Below the pieces are notes generated by a model, which was given only the letters and a program-made list of their open reading frames with translations, made no database searches and had not been told where the DNA came from. 64,000 bases of DNA from Akkermansia muciniphila (GTDB taxonomy: Bacteria; Verrucomicrobiota; Verrucomicrobiia; Verrucomicrobiales; Akkermansiaceae): contig CAMDCV010000004.1 of NCBI GenBank assembly GCA_945890645.1, positions 87,192 to 151,191 on the forward strand. Direction: 5' to 3'. Shown here one piece after another: positions 18,834 to 28,310 of the stretch. Each line of letters opens with the position of its first letter. Within the stretch, counting starts at the first letter, position 1. The translations under genes and the position numbers were made by a program.

Positions 18834-21800
18834 CAGATTTCTGAGGGTAAAAGCCAGCGGAAGGAGATGATCTCGAACCGCCGTCCGAAGCTGCGGTTGA
18901 TCGCTGAAGAAAGGTTCACGGTGGCGATCTCGGGCAAGTCCTTTGCATCAAGGTAATCAGGACTACGGCGGACCACTGCCTCGCACCAACTTCTTGCGCG
19001 GATTGTGCCATTGGCATCGATGGATTGCCCGTAGCCTCGGATGCGGAAGGTGTCATCGCGAGGGGTGATCATATTGCCGACGCGCTTGAGTAAATCGGCT
19101 TGGGTGAGGTAGCCGGGGATGCCGGCGAAACGTGAGCCGGTGGCGGCTTGGGGGAAGGGCAATCCCCAGCCCGCGATCTTAGTGGTGGCGATGAAATCAT
19201 CGCCGCTCTTGAAGCGACCGTTGATGGATTCCGCGCTGGCTGACTCAGGTTTGCGGCCGAGGGTTTCGTCCCAATCAATGGCAGCTTGAAGCGCACCGCG
19301 CACACCGGTCTCATCGGTGGCAAGGCGGCGGTTGATGAAATCGGCGAGGTTAAGGAACGGCCCGCGCTCTTTCACTTGGCGCACGCATTCGCGCGCTAGG
19401 CGATCAATCTGCTGCGGTGTGAGATGGCGCACGCCGAGCCAAGCAGCGGGATCGCCGGCGTTTTGTCCTTCTTTCGGCGAGGCTGGTAGGGAAAAGCGGG
19501 AAAGGATCACACGATCTTGTGGCGCGACATCGCTGCGGACATTACCGGATTGGGGATCGATGGAAATGATTGTTTTGTCCTGCGATCCAGAGAGGAAGGC
19601 CTTCCAGGCATCAACGGACGTAGAGTTGATGTTAAAAGCTCCCTCAATGGTTAAGTAGCGGGCGGCGATGCGATGGGCTTCAGCCTTGGGGAGTGCACCG
19701 CTGAGTAGGCGGCTCTGGAGTGTTGTTGTGCCGGACGATACGCGCCACGGGATGAGGTGGGGATTTTGCGTGGGCGCTACGCCAGTCCAGAATTCGCGTA
19801 CGACTTTTTCCATGTTCCGCCCGGTTTGAAAAAGTCCTTGATCCTCCCGCGTGATACCAGAGCAGAACCAATCGTCCCAGAGTGCGTCATTGTTAAGATA
19901 AGCGTGGTCATGGAAGTCGCGTAAGAGTTGCATTTGGAGGGCGGTGCCGCGGCAGGCGGCATCGGGGACATCCTGATAGATCGCATCGCCTGGAATGAGG
20001 GGGTGGGCGAAGGAGTTTCCGATCCCCAGCGCTTGGTTCGCGGAAATATCCCAGAGGTGCCGCCCCGTATTGAAAATGCGGGTGTCTGCCGGGTTCAGCT
20101 TGAAGTGCATGAGCGAGGCGAGAGAAGTAACGGGTACGAGTGGGAATTCATTCGTCACCATGTTGGGCTGACCGGGCCAGCGCGAATTTCCCGGCGAAAT
20201 CGCGCTGCCGATGTAGGCGCGGTTGTTAGCAGGATCGAAGTCGGGGTTGAGGGAGTTGCCGCTGCCGGTTTCGATTTGAACGTGGTACTGGGAAAGTCCG
20301 CGCATGCGCGGTGTGGCTTCACCGTACATGGCACGTTGATTGGCCGGGTTGGCGTGGATGAAATTGCGGCAGCGGGAATCGTGTTCTGCGTAGCCCGCAC
20401 CGGTGTTGCGCAGATCTTGTCCGGATTTCTGTACGAACTGGAAATTGGCGAAGGGCACGCGCTGGGCGGAGTTGGAAAAAAGGATACGCTTGCCTGCCGT
20501 GTCTTCAGCGAGATATATGGGATTGCCATCTTGGACGGGATTCGCTGCCATCTCGTTGTAGCGCTGGTTTTCTCCCGTCTGGGCATTTCTCACCGTCCAA
20601 TACATTTGATATTGTCCACCGTGGTCGGTGCGTTGGTCGTCCAAGCGCATCGCCATTTCCACTCGCGCGGTGCCGGGCAGGCTAGTCATACCATTCAGAC
20701 CCACTTCGAAACCACCGCCCGCGTCGGGAGCTTGGTAGCCGGGATAGAGCTCGGCATGGAGGAAATCATTGGAATTGGCAAACCCCGTAACTGCTGAGTA
20801 GATGCGAGTTTCTCCGGGTTTTAAGATGATGGGAACTGTGGTCTGCGCTGGCCCTTCCATGGGATAGATATTCAATTGGAAATTACCATTGCTACGTCGC
20901 AATTGGGTCCAGTTGACCTTCATCACACCATCCACATAGGCCTTGTATTTCAGCGCGCCGGGTGTGATCTGAATCCACAGGCGCGGCGAGTGTAATGTGA
21001 CGTTGTAAGGATTCCAAAGCACAACCACCGGGTTTACTCCCAGTTTATAATCAAAGGTGCCAGGCGTTGTGGTGGAGGCCATGCGCCGAGTGGAAAAAAC
21101 GAGCATCAGGCGCGTGACGATGGGAGTGCGGCCGATGCCAAAATAATCAAGGTTCTGGCGGTGCCAATTGAAATTAATGTTCGGTTGTGTTGCCGTTCCC
21201 CAGACGCCTTTGCCGTTGAAAGGAAGAGGGAAGCTATCTGCTGCCACTTCATCTCCACCACCGCGATAGAGTTGGTAGTATTGATGGAGCTTGTACCAGG
21301 AGGGGAAATTGTTGTTTTGAGCATAAAATGGGGTGGGGATGTGGCCTGTAAAGGGTCGGATCGAAGCGTGGTTACCATTCGGATTGGCGAGCGAATAGGT
21401 GCCATATTCGTTCGGCGGTCTCTCCATTTCCAGCAGCAAGTTGAGATCCTTTTTTAAGCCACCGTGGCGAACATTTGCCGCTAGCCCCGTTGAGTCCACA
21501 GTGAGGTCATGAAAACGCGAGCGCAGTTCGGTGCGGAAATTGAGATCGTCCACGCCTAATCCCAAAGTGGGCAGAGTGATGGAACGATTGATGAGCAAGG
21601 GATCGGTGGGTGCTTTCGCCAATCCGGCCAGCGAAGAAGTTTTTCCATTCGGCCATTGAGAGCGGTCGTGGAGGCGCGCGGTGTTATTCACCGCTTCCGG
21701 CGGTGTAAGTGCGACGTGGGCCTTTTGGTTCTCGCCAGTGATCCACCAAGCATAGTGCCCATTGCCGTTTGTTTTCACTATAGGTGCCCTTACTGGTTCG

Positions 21801-22342
21801 GTGGCAACGCCGGAAGCACCTGCGGGGAATCCCTTTACCATCTCCACTGACTCGGGCAGAGAGGTGCCGCTCACGAGTTCCATATCATCGCGCGCAACGG
21901 GATTGGGATGGGAAACGAGCCAGCGCCGGAACTTTGAACTACGACCTTTATCGTAAGTGTATCGGATTTCCGGATTGTTCAGCCAATCCGTCCATGAGTT
22001 CCATGCACCCAACCAATGGGGGTGAGAAATGCCATCCGGCGCGGTGGTAGAATTGTCTTCATCGAGGATCGCCGCGCGCGCGCTGACTCGCTGGTCCGGG
22101 CCGAGTTCTTTTTGTAGATCGCCAATCGCCAGCATCAGCGCCATGCGAGCGTTGGAACGGGCCTCGGCTTCGTGCTTGACCGTTGTTGTTGTCCGCAATG
22201 CTACAGAAGATAGCGATAGCAAGCCGACGGCGATGATTACCAACAGCATGACCAGAGAAATCGTTATAATTAAAGTAAATCCGCCTCGACGCGAAAGGGC
22301 ATGAGAAGCCGCGGGAATTCCGGAGTATATTCGAATCTTCAT
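18833..22342 (-). CDS. Verru_Chthon cassette protein A
   Basis: 1169 residues. The N-terminus is pilin-like: a basic stretch, then RRGGFTLIITISLVMLLVII (~18-37), resembling a type IV prepilin cleavage/methylation site with a hydrophobic helix, followed by ARSNARMALMLAIGDLQKELGPDQRV, characteristic of the large A protein of Verru_Chthon cassettes. The rest is a long soluble domain ending near AINRSFGRRFEIISFRWLLP. In other verrucomicrobia this protein sits beside three short pilin-like proteins (B, C, D); none is visible here. It lies inside the sulfatase island. Probable role: a large pseudopilin-like or surface protein of unknown function. Confidence 0.85.
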   Translation of the reverse strand: MKIRIYSGIPAASHALSRRGGFTLIITISLVMLLVIIAVGLLSLSSVALRTTTTVKHEAEARSNARMALMLAIGDLQKELGPDQRVSARAAILDEDNSTTAPDGISHPHWLGAWNSWTDWLNNPEIRYTYDKGRSSKFRRWLVSHPNPVARDDMELVSGTSLPESVEMVKGFPAGASGVATEPVRAPIVKTNGNGHYAWWITGENQKAHVALTPPEAVNNTARLHDRSQWPNGKTSSLAGLAKAPTDPLLINRSITLPTLGLGVDDLNFRTELRSRFHDLTVDSTGLAANVRHGGLKKDLNLLLEMERPPNEYGTYSLANPNGNHASIRPFTGHIPTPFYAQNNNFPSWYKLHQYYQLYRGGGDEVAADSFPLPFNGKGVWGTATQPNINFNWHRQNLDYFGIGRTPIVTRLMLVFSTRRMASTTTPGTFDYKLGVNPVVVLWNPYNVTLHSPRLWIQITPGALKYKAYVDGVMKVNWTQLRRSNGNFQLNIYPMEGPAQTTVPIILKPGETRIYSAVTGFANSNDFLHAELYPGYQAPDAGGGFEVGLNGMTSLPGTARVEMAMRLDDQRTDHGGQYQMYWTVRNAQTGENQRYNEMAANPVQDGNPIYLAEDTAGKRILFSNSAQRVPFANFQFVQKSGQDLRNTGAGYAEHDSRCRNFIHANPANQRAMYGEATPRMRGLSQYHVQIETGSGNSLNPDFDPANNRAYIGSAISPGNSRWPGQPNMVTNEFPLVPVTSLASLMHFKLNPADTRIFNTGRHLWDISANQALGIGNSFAHPLIPGDAIYQDVPDAACRGTALQMQLLRDFHDHAYLNNDALWDDWFCSGITREDQGLFQTGRNMEKVVREFWTGVAPTQNPHLIPWRVSSGTTTLQSRLLSGALPKAEAHRIAARYLTIEGAFNINSTSVDAWKAFLSGSQDKTIISIDPQSGNVRSDVAPQDRVILSRFSLPASPKEGQNAGDPAAWLGVRHLTPQQIDRLARECVRQVKERGPFLNLADFINRRLATDETGVRGALQAAIDWDETLGRKPESASAESINGRFKSGDDFIATTKIAGWGLPFPQAATGSRFAGIPGYLTQADLLKRVGNMITPRDDTFRIRGYGQSIDANGTIRARSWCEAVVRRSPDYLDAKDLPEIATVNLSSAINRSFGRRFEIISFRWLLPSEI

Positions 22343-22517
22343 ACAGTAAGAATATGCGGATGGGTTAGTGTGGGGAGACGTTCAAAAATTACCTTCGTTT
22401 CTGAACTACGTGGAATTTATGTAAATGAGGCCGAATACACAAGCGGTGCTGCTTATCACAAAAGCACCAACGCTTATCGAAAAAGCACATGATTTTGCAG
22501 GGGAATCGACCCCAAAA

Positions 22518-22802
22518 TTATGGAAAATTGAACAGGAAATCTTTATGGCTAAGTATTTGATTATTGCCCGTTTGGACCCATGTTCCATGGAGAGGAAGGG
22601 AGATTCGATGAATGCAGAACAGTCCCTCATTGCGCGTTTGTGGTGTCGGCTTGCCTCTGTAGGTCTCGAGTGGATTGCCGCAATGATCCGCGATGGCTTC
22701 CTTGATGCGTGCCTGAACGAGTTCTGTGTAAGGTTTTCCTTGCTGCGCCAGAAGCGGAGCTAGGCAGCAAAGCGCCAAGGCTAACAAAATGGATTTACAC
22801 AT
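22518..22802 (-). CDS. Small exported protein, doubtful
   Basis: Starting at the ATG at 22802 the product is 94 residues with a signal-peptide-like start (MCKSILLALALCCLAPLLAQ) and a short Cys-containing tail. No known domain. The lack of recognisable structure after the signal peptide suggests either a true small secreted protein or the N-terminal remnant of a larger secreted enzyme. A plus-strand frame overlaps it but has no signal or domain. If this gene is not real, 22343-22892 is a 550-base gap without another supported gene. Confidence 0.4.
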   Translation of the reverse strand: MCKSILLALALCCLAPLLAQQGKPYTELVQARIKEAIADHCGNPLETYRGKPTPQTRNEGLFCIHRISLPLHGTWVQTGNNQILSHKDFLFNFP

Positions 22803-22892
22803 AGAACCAGACCATACGCTGTGTACCGGCGCTGCCTTGCGAATCATCGTTTAAGCACTGATATAGGGGGAATATCTGAGCGCTAAAGTGTT

Positions 22893-24341
22893 TTAGTTCG
22901 CATTTTTCTTAACTTTTATTCTAGGCTTGGAAACGCCGTCTAGCACTGTCGGGAATTTGGCGTTAGTGGCCTTACACCAGGCGAGAAGTTCATCGAGGAG
23001 CTCATCACGTTTTGCGGTGTTAGTGTTCGCGAGGTTCTTGTGCTCGCCTATGTCTTCACTGAGATGATAGAGTTCCGTGGCATTGTTCGTGGCAAGTTTT
23101 TCGCGGCCACCATCGAGCAGCCACTCCTCATGATAAAGGTGAAGTTTCCACTCGCCCTTGCGGATGACGCTGACAGGTCGTGTGCGGAAACCAGTGCGCA
23201 CATCGAGCTCGCGACCGCGACTGACGGCTTCGTCAAGGTAGCCCGGGAAATGCCAGAAGATGGCTTCGCGTTTGAGTTTTTCACCACGACATAGCGCTTG
23301 CAGACTCTCACCATCGAGGATTTTATCTGCCGGAATTTTTGCTCCTGCGGCATCGGCAAAGGTAGGGAATAAATCGATGTTCAGAACGGGCGTAGCGTTG
23401 GCAGTTCCGGGCTTCGTCACACCGGGCCAGCGCACGATGAATGGTTCACGGATGCCGCCTTCGTAGTAGCAGCCTTTGTTGCCGCGCAGTGGTTCTTGTG
23501 ATGATCCACTCGTGCCGCCGTTGTCCGATGTGAAAACGACGATCGTGTTCTCGGCGATGCCGAGTTCATCGAGCTTATCGAGCAACAACCCGACACCGCT
23601 ATCAAGATCTTTCGCGCAGGCCGCATACAATGGGTCGCCCTTGGCACCGGCCGCTACCTTTGCTTCGAAATGCGCCAGCGTTTCCTTCTTCGATTGCAGA
23701 GCGGTGTGAATCGCGTGATGCGACATGAAAACAAAAAATGGTTTTTTCGCTTTGGCGTTTTCTTCCATGAACTTCGCCGCTTGCTCGGACATCGAAAAGA
23801 TTCCCTTCGGGTCCTCTTGCACTTTTCCTCGCGACGCATTCGGATTGCCGCCTTTTGATGAGTCGTAATACACGTCGAATCCTTGCTCCTTGGGATTGCA
23901 TCCGTCCGCGCCGCCGAGATGCCATTTGCCAAACATTCCGGTCGCGTAACCTGCCGATTTCATGGCATCGGGCATCGCGAATTCCTTCGCAGGGATACCT
24001 GACTTATTCGGCACAGGCACCATGCGCATATGTTCTTGTGGTCCACGGTTGGTGGTGTTTACGGCATACACATCATGGCGTGGTGTGTATTGCCCAGAGA
24101 ACAAGCATGCGCGCGATGGCTGGCAATTCGCGGCGGGTGCATAGCCGTTAGAAAAAATCATGCCGGACTTTGCTAAGGCATCGATGCGCGGTGTTTCCAT
24201 AAAGTCAGCGCCCTGATAACCCACATCTTTCCAACCGAGGTCATCCGCGAAAATGAAGAGGATGTTGGGTTTTTCTGACGCTGATAGCGGCGCAAAGAAG
24301 AGAAATGCCGTGATGACGCGTAAGATGGTTGTTGGGTTCAT
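22893..24341 (-). CDS. Secreted S1-family sulfatase
   Basis: 482 residues with a signal peptide (MNPTTILRVITAFLFFAPLSAS) and core start KPNILFIFADDLGWKDVGYQG. Canonical formylglycine site: Cys73 in CQPSR, followed by ACLFSGQYTPRHD. Later blocks MFGKWHLGG, MSHHAIHTA, FTSDNGGTSG and RGNKGCYYEGGIREP are intact. The C-terminus ends with a LYHLSEDIGEHKNLA segment and a basic tail. Predicted exolytic sulfate-ester hydrolase acting outside the cytoplasm on a glycan, as part of the minus-strand degradation island. Confidence 0.9.
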   Translation of the reverse strand: MNPTTILRVITAFLFFAPLSASEKPNILFIFADDLGWKDVGYQGADFMETPRIDALAKSGMIFSNGYAPAANCQPSRACLFSGQYTPRHDVYAVNTTNRGPQEHMRMVPVPNKSGIPAKEFAMPDAMKSAGYATGMFGKWHLGGADGCNPKEQGFDVYYDSSKGGNPNASRGKVQEDPKGIFSMSEQAAKFMEENAKAKKPFFVFMSHHAIHTALQSKKETLAHFEAKVAAGAKGDPLYAACAKDLDSGVGLLLDKLDELGIAENTIVVFTSDNGGTSGSSQEPLRGNKGCYYEGGIREPFIVRWPGVTKPGTANATPVLNIDLFPTFADAAGAKIPADKILDGESLQALCRGEKLKREAIFWHFPGYLDEAVSRGRELDVRTGFRTRPVSVIRKGEWKLHLYHEEWLLDGGREKLATNNATELYHLSEDIGEHKNLANTNTAKRDELLDELLAWCKATNAKFPTVLDGVSKPRIKVKKNAN

Positions 24342-24429
24342 GGGTGTGTATGATTACAGCTACAAGCAGTGCCTCTCTTACACTATTGCGTCAATACCAC
24401 AAATTTCACGAAAGCATTGCGTAACCTAC

Positions 24430-26154
24430 TCACTTAAACAGTGCATCGACTCCCATCGCAGATTTCCTCAGGAGCTTGGGGATTTTTTTGGGATCGCGGG
24501 GTTTGAAGATTCGATAGGCGAAGCCTAAGAGGTGGAGGGTAAATAAATGATCAACGATGCGATAGCCACGTTGTTTACGCAGCAGTAGCGATGAGGCCCA
24601 AGAGAGTGTGCGACGTTTGATATGGAAGGGAGTAAAGGAAACTTTGATCCGGTAGCGTTCGCGTTCGGTGGCGGGGTAGCGTGCTTTGTAGGATTTCTTG
24701 GCGAGTCGAATATTTTCTGCCAGCGACTCATCAAAGGGCAGAAAGTAGTAACGACGCGCGAGCAAGATGATGCCGAAGAAGTCGCGCATGTGCTCAATGT
24801 CATCGATGGGCAATTCCGCCTTCTTGGCGAGGGCGATCATTTTAGGAAATAACAGCGACGCCGTTTCAGAAGTGCGCAGCGAAAATTCAGGATCGGGGAC
24901 GAAGTGGCTGAGGACTTTTGCGACGGCGTGATTGATGAAAAGACCATCCCAGTACAGGTGCAAAAGCGGTGGAATGCGGACACGGCGGAAGAAGAGTTTT
25001 TGGCGCGCAAATTCCTCGATGTAAAAAATTTGGTTGATGACGGTATCTGCGTGGCGCAGAAGCTCCAAGGCTGCGGGTGCACGCTCTGAGCCAAGGGTTA
25101 GTGCGATGGATTGCTCGATGCTGCGCTTGTCACGAAACACATGGATCGCGACGGCTACGTTGAGACGAATCCAGATATCCGAATGGCGATTGCCACTCAG
25201 AAAGGTAAGCCGACGAAAGCGATGCCAACCACCGGTTTGGCACCAGATCGACATGCCGACTACATTCTGTGCTTCCGCCAGTTCGCGGGCGAAGTGTTCG
25301 CAATCGGCGCCGATGAAAGAGGGGAACTCGCCTGCACCTTCGTATTCACGGCGGGCTTGGAGCTCGATGATCTTCGCTTGCTTGACGTGGAAGAAGGCTT
25401 TGTTCAATGGGATGTGGCGGAAGAAATCGCTCTCGCCATGCTTCATGGAGACGATGAAATTCGGGGAATCGATGTCCGCTAACGTTTGATTGAGAGTGCC
25501 GCGGTGCCAGATCAAATCGCCGATGCGATGCGCCCCCACCGTCCAGGTGCGGAGGATGAGTTTTTTGTTTCGCTTCTCAAACTCGGGCAGAAGTTTTTTG
25601 ATGAGATGATTCGTCTCTCGCGGGTTGCGAAGGTGGAGACGAGTGCGAATCGGATCTTTCACATCGACGCCATCACTCTCGCCGATGCGGATGATGATTC
25701 CGGCGAGTTGCGGGAAATCATCGAGCGTGTTTTGGATGAGAGTGAGGTAGTAATTCTCGAGCTCGGACTTTTTGTCGGAGAGGGATTGTTCGATGGCCGG
25801 GGTGAGCGGGATGACATCGCTGGTGAGAAAAACTTTGAGCCCGAAATCCTTGGTAAGCAGATCGAATAGAGAAGAAAATTGTGTCCGAAAAAACGCAATG
25901 TTGGCCGCAATTTCCGGTTCGTGCAGGGGATGAGTCGCGAGGTGAGCGAGGTCATCAAGCGTGACAGCGTTGTAACCGAGCGCAGAAACTTCGCGTGCTA
26001 AATCGCGCATGTCTTGGTGGATCTGTTGCCATTGTTTGATGGCTTCCGGACCCGAAGTGAGAAGATGAGAGAAAGGAATTTTCGACCAGTTGATACGGTT
26101 TTTCTTGTAGTTCCGAAAAAACGGCCCGATGGCATCAATGAGAAATAGCTCCAT
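24430..26154 (-). CDS. Probable glycoside-hydrolase-like protein (GH67/alpha-glucuronidase-like), weak
   Basis: 574 residues with no obvious signal peptide (begins MELFLIDAIGPFFRN), unlike its neighbours. The alternating strand/helix content suggests a TIM barrel: LGYNAVTLDDLAHLATHP (~78-95), IRIGESDGVDVKDP, LILRTWTVGAHRIGD, NFIVSMKHGESDFFRH and VVGMSIWCQTGGWHRF. The last blocks recall GH67-type proteins that act on glucuronic acid side chains, which would suit a uronate-containing polysaccharide, but the family match is a recollection and not secure. The C-terminal ~200 residues are helical and basic. Located between two sulfatase genes. Confidence 0.45.
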   Translation of the reverse strand: MELFLIDAIGPFFRNYKKNRINWSKIPFSHLLTSGPEAIKQWQQIHQDMRDLAREVSALGYNAVTLDDLAHLATHPLHEPEIAANIAFFRTQFSSLFDLLTKDFGLKVFLTSDVIPLTPAIEQSLSDKKSELENYYLTLIQNTLDDFPQLAGIIIRIGESDGVDVKDPIRTRLHLRNPRETNHLIKKLLPEFEKRNKKLILRTWTVGAHRIGDLIWHRGTLNQTLADIDSPNFIVSMKHGESDFFRHIPLNKAFFHVKQAKIIELQARREYEGAGEFPSFIGADCEHFARELAEAQNVVGMSIWCQTGGWHRFRRLTFLSGNRHSDIWIRLNVAVAIHVFRDKRSIEQSIALTLGSERAPAALELLRHADTVINQIFYIEEFARQKLFFRRVRIPPLLHLYWDGLFINHAVAKVLSHFVPDPEFSLRTSETASLLFPKMIALAKKAELPIDDIEHMRDFFGIILLARRYYFLPFDESLAENIRLAKKSYKARYPATERERYRIKVSFTPFHIKRRTLSWASSLLLRKQRGYRIVDHLFTLHLLGFAYRIFKPRDPKKIPKLLRKSAMGVDALFK

Positions 26155-26329
26155 GCAACGCCACGGATCAAGCGTCTGTGGAGGCAGATAAGCGAGCGGG
26201 GTGGTGTGACGGGTTTGTCACGCCTAGGGAGAAGCGGTTTGCAACCCCTTTTCTTTACTCAAAGGCAATGCTTGAAAGGCACGGGTGCTGTGAAACAAGG
26301 AGTTGCTAACTCCTTCTCCGTATTGGCGA

Positions 26330-28162
26330 TTATTTTTCCTTTGTTTGCTGCGAGAAGCGCTGGATGTAATTTTCGCCGCCCTCGCCCATGTTTTTTGCTT
26401 TGGCCCAATTTGTGGGCAGACGGTCGAGGAGTTCGTAACGGCGGAGTGTGTTCAGGAGATTGAGCAGCGAAGGGGAGTCCATGGGCGATAAGATGTCTGC
26501 CACGAGTGCCACGGAGGCGATGTCTTTTTTTCCCATGGAGTAAAGCGCCTGTCCAGCAGTGGTGCGGATGCAGGAGTTGTTGTCTTTCAGGAGGGGAAGA
26601 AGCGTGTCCGATTCGGCGGTGGCCTTTTCCCCGAGCAAGCGCATGCCGACGAGGCCCCAGTAGCGTTCTGTGAGATCGGTCGATGCGATTGCGGTTTTGA
26701 GGCGAGGGATATTTTTTGCATCGATCTCAGTAGCGGTAAACGCGAGGTCGGCGATTTTTGCTATGTCGAAGTTTCCGCTCTGCACATGATCAGCAAGAGG
26801 AGATTTTCCGGCTATATTTTGGAACAATGGCTCTGGCACAAGACCGGTGTCGTTGACTTTTTTCATCGTGGCCTTGAGACGTTCGCGCAGCGCGGCGAGC
26901 TTTCCTGCATGGGTGGGATTTGTAGCGAGGTTGTTCATTTCCCATGGGTCGGCGGTTAAGTCGTACAGTTGTTCGGATGTACCGGGAGCTTCCCATAAGG
27001 CTTTGTGGTAGCCGCTGAGTTTTCCTTCGTGGTAGGCTTTTTGATAAGCGGTCCATCCGGGCTGACCGAATTGATAGAACGAGTAAGGGGCGGTGGGAAA
27101 ATCGGGATTGAAATTGCGGATGTACTTCCATTTGCCATCGGTGAGTCCACGGCGCATGCCGAAGAGTTCATCGAAGCGATCGGCGAAGAGAAATTCCATT
27201 TCATCGACGGCTGGTTCCATGCGCTTCGCACCGAGGAAAGCGCGACCTTGCATTTGCGCGGGCGTATCGAGGCCGACGAGTGAGAGCAAAGTGGGCGAGA
27301 GATCTACGAAAGAGACCGGCTCGGTAACGCGTTGGCCTGGTTTGAACGGAGCGAGGTTGCGAAATTTTTCGGGGATGCGAACGATGAGCGGAATTTTGAC
27401 GCCGGTTTGTTCGAGGTAACGTTTGCCGCGCGGTAATATGCCACCGTGGTCTGCGTAGTAAAAAACGATGGTATTCTCGGCGAGTCCGGATTTTTCTAGT
27501 TCATCGAGCACCTTTCCGACTTGCGCGTCCATGTCTTGAATGCGGTCGAGGTAGCGGGCGTAGTCCTTGCGGATTTCGGGGAGGTCGGGTAGATAAGGAG
27601 GGAGATCGACATCCTCTGGCTTCACGCGTCTAGGCTCGGCAGCGCCTTTATCAAACAACGAACTCTCGTGGGAGATCGTTGTATTGAAGATGGCAAAGAA
27701 AGGTTTGCCTTCGGGGCGGTTCTTATAGTGGGCTTGGCCCGAAGATGCGTCCCAGTAAGAATTGTCGTTGCCTTTGAAGTTGTAGTCGGTCTTGTTATTG
27801 TTGGTGCAGTAAAAACCGGCCGCGCGAAGGTATTCCACGTTGGGGCGATATTTCGTGGGAATGGGATGACGCGAACGCATGTGCTGCGTGCCCATGGTCG
27901 GCGAATAGGCGCCCATCAGGATCGTGGCGCGGGCGACGGCACAGACGGGTGCATTGGAGTAAGCGTTCTCGAAAAGTACACCCTCTTTCGCGAGAGCATC
28001 AATGCGGGGCGTCAGGGTCTGCTTGTTGCCGTAGCAACCGATCCAATGAGAAGAATTGTCCTCGCTCGTGATCCAGAGAATGTTTGGTTTTTGATCCGCG
28101 GAAGCCACGAATGGCACTGCCGATATCAGGGATGCGATGAAATACAATGCGAGGCGTTTCAT
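26330..28162 (-). CDS. Secreted sulfatase with CAVAR motif and HEAT-like C-terminus
   Basis: The ATG at 28162 gives a signal peptide (MKRLALYFIASLISAVPFVASA); a TTG further upstream is less likely. The core starts KPNILWITSEDNSSHWIGCYG, a branch where the usual second Asp of DDxG is altered. The maturation site is Cys74 in C-A-V-A-R, with Val in the Pro position and Ala in the Ser/Thr position. ISHESSLF, YYADHGGILPRGKRYLEQTG and LYDLTADPWEMNNLA blocks are intact. The last ~150 residues (LLPLLKDNNSCIRTTAGQAL) look like HEAT-type helical repeats, seen in some verrucomicrobial and planctomycete sulfatases. Flanked by the GH67-like and beta-helix genes. Confidence 0.85.
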   Translation of the reverse strand: MKRLALYFIASLISAVPFVASADQKPNILWITSEDNSSHWIGCYGNKQTLTPRIDALAKEGVLFENAYSNAPVCAVARATILMGAYSPTMGTQHMRSRHPIPTKYRPNVEYLRAAGFYCTNNNKTDYNFKGNDNSYWDASSGQAHYKNRPEGKPFFAIFNTTISHESSLFDKGAAEPRRVKPEDVDLPPYLPDLPEIRKDYARYLDRIQDMDAQVGKVLDELEKSGLAENTIVFYYADHGGILPRGKRYLEQTGVKIPLIVRIPEKFRNLAPFKPGQRVTEPVSFVDLSPTLLSLVGLDTPAQMQGRAFLGAKRMEPAVDEMEFLFADRFDELFGMRRGLTDGKWKYIRNFNPDFPTAPYSFYQFGQPGWTAYQKAYHEGKLSGYHKALWEAPGTSEQLYDLTADPWEMNNLATNPTHAGKLAALRERLKATMKKVNDTGLVPEPLFQNIAGKSPLADHVQSGNFDIAKIADLAFTATEIDAKNIPRLKTAIASTDLTERYWGLVGMRLLGEKATAESDTLLPLLKDNNSCIRTTAGQALYSMGKKDIASVALVADILSPMDSPSLLNLLNTLRRYELLDRLPTNWAKAKNMGEGGENYIQRFSQQTKEK

Positions 28163-28310
28163 GGTGGATTTACGGGTCGTGGATTTTCCGAGATGAACCA
28201 AATAATACGATCGATTTTAGAAGTATCTTTCAAGTCAGAAAAGCATCAAAACATCTGCCGTCCATCATCCACGTCGTTTGAAATTGTGAGCAATCTATTT
28301 ACTTAACAGA

